Assembly (NCBI RefSeq): GCF_900115395.1
Contig: NZ_FOWE01000003.1
Coordinates: 310,001 to 374,000, forward strand
From: Geodermatophilus obscurus
Lineage (GTDB): Bacteria; Actinomycetota; Actinomycetes; Mycobacteriales; Geodermatophilaceae
Length of the DNA: 64,000 bases
Direction of reading: 5' to 3'
The notes beneath the pieces were generated by a model. The model did not search any database. It worked only from the letters and a program-made list of their open reading frames with translations, and was not told the DNA's origin. The position numbers were made by a program, and so were the translations under genes. Position 1 is the stretch's first letter. Each line of letters starts with the position of its first letter. Of the stretch, positions 26,974 through 36,090 are shown piece by piece.

Positions 26974-27405
26974 GTGCGCGAGACGCTGCTCCTCCTCCAC
27001 GTCGCCGCCGGCACGGCCGGCCTGCTGCTCGGCCCGCTGTGGCTGGTCGCCCGGCTGCGCGGCCGGGCGGGCACCGGCGCGGCGGCCGCCTACCAGGCGG
27101 CGGTCGCCGGGGTGGCCGCTACCGGGGCGGCTCTGGCGCTGCTCACCCCGGGCCTGGCCTGGCTGGTCGGGTTCGGGGCGCTGAGCGTCGTCCTCGCGGC
27201 CACCGGCGCGCTGGCCCGGCGGCGAGGGTGGCCGCACTGGCGCACGCTGCAGCCGCACCTGCTGGGCGGCTCCTACGTCGCGCTGACCACCGGCCTGCTG
27301 GTCGCGCAGACCCAGCACCCGCTGGCCTGGGTGCTGCCCGCGCTGGTGGGTCAGGTGCCGATCGCGCTGGCCAAGCGGCGCCTGGTCGCGGCCGTGCCCG
27401 CCTGA
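26974..27405 (+). CDS. Small integral membrane protein (DUF2306-like)
   Basis: A 143-residue protein with a GTG start and four hydrophobic segments (about 5-24, 40-60, 64-80, 95-135 in two parts). The opening LLLHVAAGTAGLLLGPLWL resembles DUF2306-type membrane proteins, with His in helix 1 and further His residues (PHWRTLQPHLLGG). No enzymatic motif is obvious. It stands alone and is convergent with the PemK/MazF-like gene. Confidence 0.6.
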   Translation: MRETLLLLHVAAGTAGLLLGPLWLVARLRGRAGTGAAAAYQAAVAGVAATGAALALLTPGLAWLVGFGALSVVLAATGALARRRGWPHWRTLQPHLLGGSYVALTTGLLVAQTQHPLAWVLPALVGQVPIALAKRRLVAAVPA

Positions 27406-27409
27406 GCGC

Positions 27410-27910
27410 TCACCAGCCCTGGACCCGCCCGGCGGCGGCCACGACCCGGTCGAAGACGGCCCGGTCCATCGCCGCGCCCTCGCGCCGCACCCCGGCGGGG
27501 TCCAGCACGAGGAGACGGTCGAGCCGGACCTCGCTCGGGCGGCCCTGCCGGTCCCAGCCCCCGCGGCCGACGTCCATCCACGTCCGCCCGTGCCGGGCCT
27601 CGTCGGCGGCGTCGCGGTCGTGGTCCTGGCTGCTCAGCTGCAGGCCGACCAGGTCGGTGCCCTGCCGTCCGACGACCAGCACCGGCCGGTCCTTGCCCCG
27701 CCCGTCGCCCTCGTCGTAGGGCACCCAGGCCCACACCACCTCGCCGGGGTCGGGGCGGCCGTCGGCCCGCGGGCGGTACTCCGCGTCGACGCCGGCCGGC
27801 ACCCGCCGGGGCGGCGGCTCCCGGCGCGGGACGGGGCGGCGGCCGGCCGGCGCGACGGCGGCGCGCACGAGGGACAGGGCGGCGGCCACGAGGCGGCGCG
27901 GTCGGCTCAT
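27410..27910 (-). CDS. PemK/MazF-family protein without adjacent antitoxin
   Basis: The protein has 166 residues. The N-terminal 50 residues are basic and Pro-rich; from about residue 55 a MazF/PemK fold is visible: DPGEVVWAWVPYDEGDGRGKDRPVLVV, then LSSQDHDRD and WDRQGRPSEVRLDRLLVLDP. Canonical MazF proteins are mRNA endoribonucleases. No antitoxin-sized gene is upstream, and this long-N-terminus group is common as a solitary gene in actinobacteria, so toxin activity is doubtful. A TACGGT -10 box 6 nt before the ATG suggests a leaderless message. Confidence 0.75.
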   Translation of the reverse strand: MSRPRRLVAAALSLVRAAVAPAGRRPVPRREPPPRRVPAGVDAEYRPRADGRPDPGEVVWAWVPYDEGDGRGKDRPVLVVGRQGTDLVGLQLSSQDHDRDAADEARHGRTWMDVGRGGWDRQGRPSEVRLDRLLVLDPAGVRREGAAMDRAVFDRVVAAAGRVQGW

Positions 27911-27916
27911 GGGCGC

Positions 27917-27922
27917 ACCGTA
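27917..27922 (-). promoter_or_regulatory. Leaderless -10 box (TACGGT)
   Basis: On the minus strand TACGGT precedes the ATG of the PemK/MazF-like gene by 6 nt. Confidence 0.5.
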
Positions 27923-28061
27923 GGCGCGACCGCGGCGCCACGGCCGTCACATCCGTCACTCCGGTACCAATTCAGGCCGGTTCTGGTTCTCCCCGGCTGA
28001 TCGCGGGCACCATGGGGAGACGGGGCGCGCTGCCAGCGTGTTCCGGGAGAGGGGGGCTCCC

Positions 28062-28262
28062 ATGACCTCGGCCCAGCCCGTCGTCGCCACCGTTCCGCTG
28101 GTCCGCGAGCCGCGCGCCAGCGTGCTCGCCGCCTTCCAGCTCGTCGAGGACGCCCGGTACCTGGGCACCGAGCGCAGACCCCGGCGGCGCGTCCTCCTCC
28201 GGCGCCACGCCGAGCGCACCGTCGCCTACCGCCGCCTGGCCCGGGACCTGCGTACTCCCTGA
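28062..28262 (+). CDS. Small basic protein, 66 residues
   Basis: The ATG at 28062 follows GAGAGGGGGG, a convincing ribosome site. The product is rich in Arg (GTERRPRRRVLLRRHAERTVAYRRLARDLRTP) with a helical N-terminal half. It resembles no family known to me. The 150-nt upstream gap is among the least GC-rich in the window (GGTACCAATTCAGG), which suits a promoter. It could be a nucleic-acid-binding small protein, but that is a guess from composition. Confidence 0.6.
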   Translation: MTSAQPVVATVPLVREPRASVLAAFQLVEDARYLGTERRPRRRVLLRRHAERTVAYRRLARDLRTP

Positions 28263-28296
28263 GCCCGGCCCCACACGGGGGCGACGGGGTCCTCCC

Positions 28297-28722
28297 TCAC
28301 GCGACGCAGAACTCGTTGCCCTCCGGGTCGGCGAGCGTCACCCACTCCAGCGGCCCCTGCGCGGAGCGCCAGAGCTCGGTGGCGCCCAGCTCGACCAGGC
28401 GGGACACCTCGGCCTCGCGCCGCTCGGCGCCCACGTGCACGTCGAGGTGCAGGCGGTTCTTGCCCGTCCTCGGCTCGGGCACCCGCTGGAAGAGCACCCG
28501 CGGGCGGCCGGGGTCGGGCGAGGTGATCGCCGCGCCGAGGGCCCACACCAGCGCGCCGCGGTGCGTCGTGGTGTCGGCCTCGGTGGCGTGCCCGGCGTCG
28601 ACCATCCGCCGGATGAACGCCTCGTCCTGGGGCTCCACCTGCCAGCCCAGCGCCTCGGCCCACCAGTCGGCCTGGGTGTGCGGGTCGGTGGAGTCGATCG
28701 TCACCTGGATGTCGGTCGCCAT
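28297..28722 (-). CDS. VOC-family (glyoxalase-like) protein
   Basis: A 141-residue single-domain protein with two beta-alpha-beta-beta-beta modules: DIQVTIDSTDPHTQADWWAEALGW at the N-terminus and LHLDVHVG...EVSRLVELGA...WVTLADPEGNEFCV at the C-terminus. DPEGNEFC is the classic end of the fold. It belongs to the uncharacterised 'glyoxalase-like' VOC group; a metal site is not clearly complete. The start at 28722 leaves no extension. Confidence 0.9.
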   Translation of the reverse strand: MATDIQVTIDSTDPHTQADWWAEALGWQVEPQDEAFIRRMVDAGHATEADTTTHRGALVWALGAAITSPDPGRPRVLFQRVPEPRTGKNRLHLDVHVGAERREAEVSRLVELGATELWRSAQGPLEWVTLADPEGNEFCVA

Positions 28723-28753
28723 GCCCGCAGACTGGCAGCTCCCACCGACAGGC

Positions 28754-29368
28754 TCAGAGCTCGAGGGCGAGCTCCGCGCGGATGGTCGCGTCGTCGGGGA
28801 GCGGGGTCTCCAGCCGGCAGTGGTCGCGGATCATCGTGCCGAACGGCGGCAGGGCCGACCGGTCGACGCGCGCGGCCGGGTCCCACAGCCCGGAGCGCAT
28901 GACGGCCTTGGCGCACTGCAGGTAGGCGCGCTGCACGGTCACCAGCAGCACCGAGCGCGGCGCCCTGCCGAACTCGGTCAGGTCGACGTCGAGGGTGTCG
29001 GCGGGCAGCAGCTCGCCCGTGCCGTACACCTTCAGGGTCTCCTCGACGCCGGGCACGAAGAACAGCAGCGCCACCCGCGGGTTGACCGCCACCTTCCGGA
29101 GGCTGTCGAGCCGGTTGTTGCCCTGGCGGTCGGGCAGGGCCAGGCGGTGCTCGTCGAGCACCTTGACGAAGCCCGGGTCGCCGCCGCGCGGGGAGACCTC
29201 CGGCCAGCCGTCGGCGTCGGCCGTCGCCATCGTGAGGAACGGCGAGAGCCCGATGAGGGACCGGCAGTGGACGTCGAGGTGGTCGATCTCCTTGTCCAGC
29301 ACCAGCTGCGAGGGCGGGCGGTACCCCGCGAGCACGGGGTCGGGGGCGGGCGCACCGTCGTCGGGCAT
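28754..29368 (-). CDS. Pyridoxamine 5'-phosphate oxidase-family (MSMEG_1061-like) flavoprotein
   Basis: The protein has 204 residues with a split-barrel fold: HCRSLIGLSPFLTMATADADGWPEVSPRGGDPGFVKVLDEH is the N-terminal FMN-binding part, followed by LALPDRQGNNRLDSL and PRVALLFFVPGVEETLKVYG. The MSMEG_1061 group binds FMN or F420-like cofactors; the substrate is unknown. The ATG at 29368 has TACCGT 6 nt upstream (29380-29375), so it may be leaderless. It is divergent from the thioesterase. Confidence 0.88.
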   Translation of the reverse strand: MPDDGAPAPDPVLAGYRPPSQLVLDKEIDHLDVHCRSLIGLSPFLTMATADADGWPEVSPRGGDPGFVKVLDEHRLALPDRQGNNRLDSLRKVAVNPRVALLFFVPGVEETLKVYGTGELLPADTLDVDLTEFGRAPRSVLLVTVQRAYLQCAKAVMRSGLWDPAARVDRSALPPFGTMIRDHCRLETPLPDDATIRAELALEL

Positions 29369-29374
29369 GGGACG

Positions 29375-29410
29375 ACGGTAGCCCGGCGGGCCGACGGGTC
29401 CGGCTAGCGT
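29375..29410. promoter_or_regulatory. Divergent leaderless promoters
   Basis: TACCGT on the minus strand (29380-29375) lies 6 nt before the flavoprotein ATG; TAGCGT on the plus strand (29405-29410) lies 8 nt before the thioesterase GTG. The two genes share this 50-bp region. Confidence 0.5.
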
Positions 29411-29418
29411 GGCGCCCC

Positions 29419-29805
29419 GTGCCGGTCACCTGGAGCTCCCCGGTCCGCTTCGTCGAGTGCGACCAGCAGGGCGTCGTCTTCAACGCGCACTACCTGGTCT
29501 GGGCCGACGAGGCCAGCAACCTCTGGTGGGCCTCGCTCGGCCTGCCGTGGGACGAGATCGCCGCGCGGGCCGACCCGGTGGTCAAGGCCAGCTCGCTGGA
29601 GTGGTCGTCGTCGGCGCGCTGGGGGGACGTCGTCGAGGTCGACGCCGAGAGCGAGCGGGTGGGCCGCACCAGCGTGACGGTGCGCTTCACCGTCCGCGTG
29701 GGCGAGCGGGTGTGCTGCGTCGTCCGGAACACCTACGTGGGCACCGCGGGCGGCGTCTCCGTGCCCTGGCCCGACGACGTCCGGGCGCGGCTCACCGCCG
29801 GCTGA
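29419..29805 (+). CDS. Hotdog-fold acyl-CoA thioesterase (YbgC/4HBT-like)
   Basis: The protein has 128 residues and a GTG start. RFVECDQQGVVFNAHYLVWADEA contains the catalytic Asp of the 4-hydroxybenzoyl-CoA thioesterase group (D-Q-x-G-V-V) in the first turn, followed by the long central helix. Strand residues SLEWSSSARWGDVVEV complete the fold. It should hydrolyse acyl-CoA thioesters in the cytoplasm; the chain preference is unknown. Confidence 0.88.
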   Translation: MPVTWSSPVRFVECDQQGVVFNAHYLVWADEASNLWWASLGLPWDEIAARADPVVKASSLEWSSSARWGDVVEVDAESERVGRTSVTVRFTVRVGERVCCVVRNTYVGTAGGVSVPWPDDVRARLTAG

Positions 29806-29857
29806 CCACGGCCCACGGGGTGACGGGGTGGTCCGACGTGGCGGTCCCGCGACCAGG

Positions 29858-30436
29858 TCAGCCGTCCGCGCAGGAGGGCCAGTGGTCCGCTGCCCACTCC
29901 GGCCGGCCCGGCCACCCCGCCGGCGGACCGGGGACGTCGCCGTCGCCGAGCTCGGTGGCGTCCGGCACCCGGAGCTGCTCCCGCCACAGCTCGACGTCGG
30001 CCGCGGTCATCGGGAACGTCCGGTGCGGTGCCATCTCCTGGCGGTGCGCGATCCGGGCGAGTTGGACGTCCTCGTCCACGGGCAGGTAGACCACCCGGCA
30101 GGCCGCCCCGGTCGACCGGGCCGGCCAGCGCAGGGCCGACCGTTCGTCGCGGTCCCGGAGCCCGAAGTCGAGCACGACGCCGGTACCCAGCCGCAGCGCC
30201 TGCAGGGCGACCGAGATGAGCCGTCCCTCAAGCACGAAGCGCCTGCCGTCGGCCATCGGGTCGCCGAACAGCGGGACCATCCAGTGGTCCGGGGTCAGTC
30301 GCAGCGCCCGGTGTGCCGCGGCCAGCTCCACGGCCCGGGTGGTCTTCCCGGCCGCCGGGAGCCCGACCACCAGGATCATCGTGGCGGTGGGCGGGCGCGC
30401 GGGTGGCTCCCCGTGCTGCGGACGCGACTCGGACAT
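29858..30436 (-). CDS. AAA_33-type P-loop kinase-like protein
   Basis: The protein has 192 residues. A Walker A motif, VVGLPAAGKTTRAVELA, sits at about residues 22-38, followed by LTPDHWMVPLFGDP and VVLDFGLRDRDERS (an Asp-containing second motif), the pattern of small ATP-dependent kinases related to zeta toxin and chloramphenicol phosphotransferase. The C-terminal tail is Pro/Trp-rich. No antitoxin neighbour is seen, so a general kinase or resistance role is more likely than a toxin. The substrate is unknown. Confidence 0.8.
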   Translation of the reverse strand: MSESRPQHGEPPARPPTATMILVVGLPAAGKTTRAVELAAAHRALRLTPDHWMVPLFGDPMADGRRFVLEGRLISVALQALRLGTGVVLDFGLRDRDERSALRWPARSTGAACRVVYLPVDEDVQLARIAHRQEMAPHRTFPMTAADVELWREQLRVPDATELGDGDVPGPPAGWPGRPEWAADHWPSCADG

Positions 30437-30621
30437 GACTCCCCTGAGCAGGACGGAGGGGCAGCGCGGGGTGGATCCGCGGGTGGCTGCCGGCGGGACC
30501 GGCGGTCAGCCGGCCCAGGGTCGCGCACCGGTCGGTCCGGCCGGCGTCGTCCCACCGGGTGTGCCGGACGTACCGGGCGCGCCCGGGCACCGGACCCGTC
30601 CACCACCCCCGGCCCCCGTGC

Positions 30622-31344
30622 TCACCGCCGGGCGATGAACACGAGCTCGTGTCCCGGCCGGTCGGGGGCGTCCCGCACGTCCTGCACCGAGAAGCCCGCG
30701 GTCGCCAGCGAGTCCCCGAGCTCCTCGCGGCTGCGGAACCGCAGTGTCGAGTCCGACGTCAGCTCCGCGCCGTCGCTCCCGAAGACGAAGCTCCACCGGA
30801 ACGAGACCAGGCTGCCCCGCACGTCGGTGACCTCCACCCAGGTCTCCACGGGCCCGACCTCCGGGACGACGGCGCGGGTCCACGACCGCTCCCGGGTCCA
30901 CTCCCGCCACGCCTGCCGCTCCGGCCGCCGGCTCTCGAACACCAGCCGGCCCCCTGGGCGCAGCGCCGCCCGGATCGCACCCAGGGTCGCCGCCCACTCC
31001 TCGTCGGTGAGGAACACCTGGGCCACGTTCCCCGTCATCGTCGCCAGGTCCACCTGCAGCGGTGGCAGCGACCCTGCGTCGCCGAGCAGCCACCGCACCT
31101 CGTCCGCACGGGGCTTGCGGCGGGCCACGTCGAGCGAGGCCGCCGCCGGGTCGACGCCGACCGCCTGCACCCCGCGCTCGGCCAGCAGGCAGGCGAAGCT
31201 GCCGGTCCCGCACCCGACGTCGAGGACGGTGCGCGCCCCGAGCTCCTCGACCAGGGACAGGTAGGGGTCGAGGTCCGCACGGTCACCGTCGAACGTGTCG
31301 TAGACCGCGGCCAGCCGCGGGTCGCCGAAGACCGCGTCGGTCAC
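30622..31344 (-). CDS. Class I SAM-dependent methyltransferase
   Basis: A 240-residue protein with a GTG start. Motif I is VLDVGCGTGSFACLLA, motif II VGVDPAAASLDVAR, and the post-strand-4 region is DLATMTGNVAQVFL, followed by LRPGGRLVFESRRPE. The C-terminal domain is a beta-rich insertion common in small-molecule methyltransferases. It lies downstream of cobQ on the same strand but with an 88-nt gap, and is not a known cobalamin enzyme. Confidence 0.9.
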   Translation of the reverse strand: MTDAVFGDPRLAAVYDTFDGDRADLDPYLSLVEELGARTVLDVGCGTGSFACLLAERGVQAVGVDPAAASLDVARRKPRADEVRWLLGDAGSLPPLQVDLATMTGNVAQVFLTDEEWAATLGAIRAALRPGGRLVFESRRPERQAWREWTRERSWTRAVVPEVGPVETWVEVTDVRGSLVSFRWSFVFGSDGAELTSDSTLRFRSREELGDSLATAGFSVQDVRDAPDRPGHELVFIARR

Positions 31345-31432
31345 GGCCGCGCCGCCGCGGACCGGGAGGACGCCCGTCCCCCTCGGGGGCAGACGCCGGT
31401 CGAGGCGTCGGCGTCGTCCCCGTCGGCCGTCC

Positions 31433-32938
31433 TCACCGCGGGCCCGACGCGTCCCCCGGCGGCAGCAGCGGCAGCTCCGCCGGTGGTCCCTCCTCGAGCA
31501 GCCGCCACAGCGCGCCGGTGTCGGCGTGCTCGGCCACCAGGTCGCCGAGCGCGTCGAGGCGCTGCTCGCGCACCGCGGCGAAGGAGGTGTCCGGCGCCGG
31601 GACGAACCGCCGCCCGGCCGCCCGTGCGACCTCGGCGAGGAACGCCCGGCGGAAGCCGTCGTTCTCCAGCGCCCCGTGCCACGTGGTGCCCCACGTCGCC
31701 CCGACCCGGCCGCCGTCGAGGAAGGCCTCCGCTGCGCCGGAGTACGTGACGACGCCGTGGTGGATCTCGTAGCCGCGCACCGGGTGGCCGAGCGCCTCGC
31801 CCGACGGGCGGCCGAGCGTCTTGTCCCGGGCGAAGGCGACGTCGGCCGGCAGCAGCCCGAGCCCGGCGACGGTGCCGGCGCGCGACTCGACGTCGTCGGT
31901 GATGGTGCGGGCGAGCATCTGGTGCCCCCCGCAGATGCCGAGCACCGGCCGCCCCTCGGCGGCGCGGCGGGCCACCGCGCCGGCCAGCCCGGTCGAGCGG
32001 AGCCAGGCCAGGTCGGCGACGGTGGAGCGGGTGCCCGGCAGCACGACGAGGTCGGCGTCGGCGAGCTCCTCGGGCCGGGTGGCGTAGCGGACGAGCACCC
32101 CGGGCTCGGCGGCCAGCGCGTCGAGGTCGGTGAAGTTCGACAGCCGCGGCAGCCGGGCCACCGACACGCGCAGCACGTCCTCCCCGTGCGGCGGGCCGGC
32201 CGAGGAGACGCCGGTGGGCACGCCGAGGGAGTCCTCGACGTCGACCGCCGCGCCGGGCAGCCACGGCAGGACACCGAGGGTGGGCCGGCCGGTGAGCGCG
32301 GTGAGCTGCTCGAGGCCGGGGCGCAGCAGCCGGACGTCGCCGCGGAACTTGTTGACCAGGAACCCGGCCACGAGCCGCTGGTCGGCCGGCGGCATCAGCG
32401 CGACGGTGCCGTAGAGGGCGGGGAAGACCCCGCCCCGGTCGATGTCGCCGACGACGACCACCGGCAGGTGCGCCGCGGTGGCCAGGCCCATGTTGGCGAT
32501 GTCGTCGGCGCGCAGGTTGATCTCGGTGGGGGAGCCGGCGCCCTCGCAGACGACGACGTCGAACCGCGACCGCAGGTCGGCCAGGCTGGCCAGCACCTGC
32601 TCGAGCAACGCGGCCTTCATCGGCCGGTAGGACAGCGCCGTCACCTCGGCCACCGGCCGGCCCAGGACGACGACCTGGCTGGCGTCGTCGCCGCCGGGCT
32701 TGAGCAGCACCGGGTTCATCGCGGCCTCGGGCTCGACGCGGGCGGCGGCGGCCTGCATGACCTGGGCCCGGCCGATCTCGGCGCCGTCGGCGGTCACCAT
32801 CGAGTTGTTGCTCATGTTCTGCGCCTTGAACGGGGCCACCCGCACGCCCTGGCGGGCCAGCCACCGGCAGATGCCGGCGGTGACGACGGACTTGCCGGCG
32901 TCCGACGTCGTCCCGGCGACGAGGAGGGCGCCGCTCAT
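31433..32938 (-). CDS. cobQ: Cobyric acid synthase (CobQ)
   Basis: A 501-residue glutamine-dependent amidotransferase. The N-terminal P-loop ([11 protein letters not shown]), the [10 protein letters not shown] signature, [13 protein letters not shown] and the class I GATase part (GICGGHQML with nucleophile Cys, YEIHHG) are all present. It amidates side chains b, d, e and g of adenosylcobyrinate a,c-diamide. The ATG overlaps the plsC stop (ATGA). Here it is separated from the riboswitch operon, next to a lipid gene. Confidence 0.97.
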   Translation of the reverse strand: MSGALLVAGTTSDAGKSVVTAGICRWLARQGVRVAPFKAQNMSNNSMVTADGAEIGRAQVMQAAAARVEPEAAMNPVLLKPGGDDASQVVVLGRPVAEVTALSYRPMKAALLEQVLASLADLRSRFDVVVCEGAGSPTEINLRADDIANMGLATAAHLPVVVVGDIDRGGVFPALYGTVALMPPADQRLVAGFLVNKFRGDVRLLRPGLEQLTALTGRPTLGVLPWLPGAAVDVEDSLGVPTGVSSAGPPHGEDVLRVSVARLPRLSNFTDLDALAAEPGVLVRYATRPEELADADLVVLPGTRSTVADLAWLRSTGLAGAVARRAAEGRPVLGICGGHQMLARTITDDVESRAGTVAGLGLLPADVAFARDKTLGRPSGEALGHPVRGYEIHHGVVTYSGAAEAFLDGGRVGATWGTTWHGALENDGFRRAFLAEVARAAGRRFVPAPDTSFAAVREQRLDALGDLVAEHADTGALWRLLEEGPPAELPLLPPGDASGPR

Positions 32939-33594
32939 GCCGCCGGCTGCCCCCAGCCGGCCTTCTCCTGTCCGGACAGGAGGGCGATCTGCTCCATGAT
33001 CCGGTCGGTGACCTCGCGGCGGGCGCGGTTGCTGCCGGCCTGCCCGGCGTGCTCGGGGAAGGTCATCGGCTCGCCGAAGACGACGGTGAAGCGGTGCGGC
33101 CGCGGCCACGTCGCACCCGGCGGCTGGATCCGGTCGGTGCCGGTGATGCCGACCGGGACGACGGGGCAGTCGGCGGTCAGTGCCAGCCAGGCGACGCCGG
33201 TCTTCCCGCGGGCCAGCCGGCCGTCGCGGGACCGGGTGCCCTCGGGGTAGATGCCGAAGCCGCCCCCGGCGCGCAGCACGCCGAGCGCGGTGTCGAGCGC
33301 CTCCTGGGCCGCCCGGGAGGTCTGCCGCTGCACCGGCAGGGCGCCGAGCGCGGTGAACAGCGTGCGGGTGAGCCAGCCGCCGACGCCGGGCGTCGTGAAG
33401 TACTCGGCCTTGGCCAGGTAGCCCACGCGCCGGGGCGCCGACAGGGGGATGGCCATGCTGTCGATGAAGGACAGGTGGTTGCTGGCGATGATGAAGGCCC
33501 CGGTGGCCGGGACGTTGGCCCGCCCCCGCACCCTCGGCCGGAACAGGATCCAGAACACCGGCCGCAGCACCAGCCGCGCGACGAGGTAGAACAC
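32935..33594 (-). CDS. 1-acyl-sn-glycerol-3-phosphate acyltransferase-like (PlsC)
   Basis: A 219-residue acyltransferase with the catalytic NHLSFID (HX4D, about residues 39-45), the substrate-binding [10 protein letters not shown] and a [10 protein letters not shown] block. An N-terminal hydrophobic stretch ([16 protein letters not shown]) should anchor it to the membrane. It transfers acyl chains to lysophosphatidate in phospholipid synthesis. The GTG start is preceded by a G-rich ribosome site. Overlap with cobQ implies a shared transcript. Confidence 0.93.
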   Translation of the reverse strand: MFYLVARLVLRPVFWILFRPRVRGRANVPATGAFIIASNHLSFIDSMAIPLSAPRRVGYLAKAEYFTTPGVGGWLTRTLFTALGALPVQRQTSRAAQEALDTALGVLRAGGGFGIYPEGTRSRDGRLARGKTGVAWLALTADCPVVPVGITGTDRIQPPGATWPRPHRFTVVFGEPMTFPEHAGQAGSNRARREVTDRIMEQIALLSGQEKAGWGQPAA

Positions 33595-33691
33595 GCCGTC
33601 TCCTCCCTCGGGCGGGGCCCGGCACCGCCCGCCGGGCCCCGGGGCATCCTCCCCTGCCGCCGGGAGGAGGACGGCGGCAGGGCGGAACCGG

Positions 33692-34420
33692 TCAGTGCCC
33701 GCCGGGCTCCGGCGGGCAGGCGTCGCGCAGGATCTCCTTGACCGCCGCCGACAGCGGCCGGCGGCCCGAGGCCGAGGCCACCAGGTCCACGGCGACGTCG
33801 CGGACCTTGCGGTGGGTGTGGCTGGAGATGTGCGCCAGCAGGTCGAAGGCCCGCTGCTCGTCGCAGCCGGTGAGCAGCATCAGCACGCCCTTGGCCTGCT
33901 CGATCGGCGCCCGGGTGACCATCGCGGTCCGCAGCTGCGCGACCTCGACCTCCAGGAGCGCGGCCCGGTCGTCGTCGGCGGCGGCCGGCCGCGGGGCGGC
34001 CACGACCAGTCCCTCGACGCCGGCCACCCGGCCCTCCCCGTCGAACCGGGGCTCGCCGACCAGGACCACGGTGCTGTGCTCCCCGGCGCCGGTGCCGATC
34101 CGCACCTCGAGGGAGAAGGCCTGTGCGCCGCTGACCGCGGCCGACAGCGCGTCGATCGTCCGCGGCCGGTCGTCGGGGTGCTGGACGGCGATCAGCTCCT
34201 CGGTGCCGGCGCCGTCGGCGGGCAGGCCGAGGAGGGCGGTCGCCACCTCCGACCAGTCCCACGCACCGGTGCGCCGGTCGTAGCGCCAGCGGCCGGACAG
34301 GCGGGTGCGGCGCTCGGCCGGCGGGGAGGGCACCGGAGGGCGGGGCAGTGCTGCGGCGGGCGGCGCCGGCGAGGCGGGCGCACGGTGGGCGGTGACGGGG
34401 CGGAACTGGATCGACGTCAT
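33692..34420 (-). CDS. PAS + ANTAR-domain RNA-binding antiterminator
   Basis: The protein has 242 residues. The ATG at 34420 follows CGGAGCA; the upstream alternative at 34465 looks unconserved. Residues about 55-140 resemble a PAS fold (WRYDRRTGAWDWSEVATALLGLP, ..VQHPDDRPRTI). The C-terminus is ANTAR (APIEQAKGVLMLLTGCDEQRAFDLLAHISSHTHRKVRDVA). ANTAR proteins bind paired hairpins in leader RNAs and block termination. The target is not obvious here. Confidence 0.9.
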   Translation of the reverse strand: MTSIQFRPVTAHRAPASPAPPAAALPRPPVPSPPAERRTRLSGRWRYDRRTGAWDWSEVATALLGLPADGAGTEELIAVQHPDDRPRTIDALSAAVSGAQAFSLEVRIGTGAGEHSTVVLVGEPRFDGEGRVAGVEGLVVAAPRPAAADDDRAALLEVEVAQLRTAMVTRAPIEQAKGVLMLLTGCDEQRAFDLLAHISSHTHRKVRDVAVDLVASASGRRPLSAAVKEILRDACPPEPGGH

Positions 34421-34579
34421 GGAGTGCTCCGGGAGGCGGCCCGGGGAGGAAGCCCGGGGGGGCACCGCGCAGCCGCCTGTTCGACCGTCCGCGGGAGCCG
34501 GGGAGGTGACCCCGGTCGCTCGGTACGGGCAACCGTAGCCGCTGGATCCGGTGCCCGCGAGCGGCGCAGGTGCTGCGTG

Positions 34580-36040
34580 TCACACCACCGTGACGGGACG
34601 TACTGGATGGCGGGCGACCGGTCCACTGCGCAGGGCGGCGTCGACCGAGGCCAGGGTGGCGATCGCGGTGCGCAGCCGGTCCGGCGGCAGCGTGAAGGGC
34701 AGCCGCAGGTGGTCGTCGAAGGCCGTCCCGGTGCCGAACACGCGGCCCTCGGCCAGCAGCAGCCCCAGCGGCGCCGCGGCGGCGGTGAGCGCGGCCGAGC
34801 CGGTGCCCGGCGGCAGGACACACCACGCCGAGAGCCCGCCGCCGGGGCGGGGCGCGCTCCAGTGCGGCAGGCGGGCGGCCAGCTCGGCGAGCAGCACGTC
34901 GCGGCGCTCGCGCAGCAGCGCCCGGCGGCCGGCCAGCACCGCGTCGAGGTCGCGCACCAGGGCGGTGGCGGCGAGCTGGTCGAGGGGGCTCACCGACAGC
35001 TGCCGGCGGCCCAGGGTCGAGCCGAGGGAGGCGGCCAGCGCGGCGTCGGTGCGCAGCCAGCCGACCCGCAGCCCGCCCCACACCGCCTTGGACAGGCCGC
35101 CGACGGTCACCGTGGCGGCGTCGGGGAGGCCGGCGGCGTAGGGCGGGAGCGGGCCCTCGTCGTCGAGCCACAGCTCCGCGGTGACCTCGTCGACGACCGC
35201 GAGCACGCCCTGCTGCCACAGCGTGGCGGCCAGCCGCCGACGGCCGGCCGCCGACAGCCGCGCGCCGCTGGGGTTGGAGAAGTCGGGCATGAGGAAGGCC
35301 AGCCGGGGGCTGCTCTGCCGGACGGCGAGGTGCGCGGCGCCCACGACGGCGTCGGGGTCGGCGGCGTCGAGGGCGACCGGCACGCACCGCCCGCCCGCGG
35401 CCGTCACCATGCCGAGCGCGCCGGGGTAGGTGGGGTGCTCGACCAGCACCCGGTCGCCGGGCTGCAGCAGCGCCTCGACCACCAGCGCCGTGGCGTCGCC
35501 GGTGCCGGCGGTGACCACCACCTGCTCGGGGTCGGTGGGCAGGCCGCGGGCGGTGTAGCGGTCGGCGATGGCCGCGCGGAGCTCGGGCAGCCCGCCCGGT
35601 GCGTAGCCGTGGCCGGCGGTGAGCGAGGGCAGCCGGGACAGGGCCTGCCGGTAGGCCGGCGCGAGCTCGGGTGCGGCCTCCGGGGCGGCGTGCGCGAGGT
35701 CGAGGACGCCCGGGTCGGTGGCGGGGGCGGTCCACACCGCGTCGGCGGCCGGGGCCTCCAGGACCGTGCCCGCGCCGTGCCGGGTCCTCGCGCGGCCCTC
35801 CTCCCGCAGGAGCCGGTAGGCCGAGGCCACGGTGACGCGGCTGACCGTCAGTGCCGCGGCCAGGTCCCGCTCGGCCGGCAGCCGGGTGCCCGGCGGGAGC
35901 TGCCCCAGCGCGACGAGTTCGCCGATCCGGCGCGCCAGGCCGGCGTACCGGGGCCCGGCGACGTCGTCCAGTGGCCCGACTAGCCGGGCCAGTTCCGCGG
36001 CAGTGGACCGGTCCTCGCCCAGTGGCATGCAGGCCACCAT
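34580..36040 (-). CDS. MocR-type regulator (GntR HTH + aminotransferase-like domain)
   Basis: The protein has 486 residues. Residues about 20-95 form a GntR winged helix (LPPGTRLPAERDLAAALTVSRVTVASAYRLLREEGRARTRHGAGTV), and the rest a fold-type I aminotransferase-like domain with GGLSKAVWGGLRVGWL carrying the PLP Lys. MocR proteins sense PLP or amino compounds and often autoregulate (YczR, PdxR, GabR). ATG codons at 36040 and 36028 are both possible starts. A TGGAC/GTCCA inverted repeat lies directly upstream (36048-36064). Confidence 0.9.
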   Translation of the reverse strand: MVACMPLGEDRSTAAELARLVGPLDDVAGPRYAGLARRIGELVALGQLPPGTRLPAERDLAAALTVSRVTVASAYRLLREEGRARTRHGAGTVLEAPAADAVWTAPATDPGVLDLAHAAPEAAPELAPAYRQALSRLPSLTAGHGYAPGGLPELRAAIADRYTARGLPTDPEQVVVTAGTGDATALVVEALLQPGDRVLVEHPTYPGALGMVTAAGGRCVPVALDAADPDAVVGAAHLAVRQSSPRLAFLMPDFSNPSGARLSAAGRRRLAATLWQQGVLAVVDEVTAELWLDDEGPLPPYAAGLPDAATVTVGGLSKAVWGGLRVGWLRTDAALAASLGSTLGRRQLSVSPLDQLAATALVRDLDAVLAGRRALLRERRDVLLAELAARLPHWSAPRPGGGLSAWCVLPPGTGSAALTAAAAPLGLLLAEGRVFGTGTAFDDHLRLPFTLPPDRLRTAIATLASVDAALRSGPVARHPVRPVTVV

Positions 36041-36047
36041 GCCGGAT

Positions 36048-36064
36048 TGGACCCATTCCGTCCA
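36048..36064. promoter_or_regulatory. MocR operator candidate
   Basis: TGGAC-N7-GTCCA forms an inverted repeat with extended TTGGACC, close to the sites reported for YczR-type MocR regulators. It lies between the MocR start and the divergent small gene at 36091. Confidence 0.5.
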
Positions 36065-36090
36065 GGTCGGATGGTGCCACCGTCTGTGCC

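Noticed and set aside
27410..27910. Type II toxin-antitoxin module
   Set aside because: The PemK/MazF-like protein has no antitoxin-sized neighbour on either side; called a solitary family member instead.
30437..30621. GC-rich inverted segments between the kinase-like and methyltransferase genes
   Set aside because: Arms are short and imperfect, as expected by chance at this GC content.
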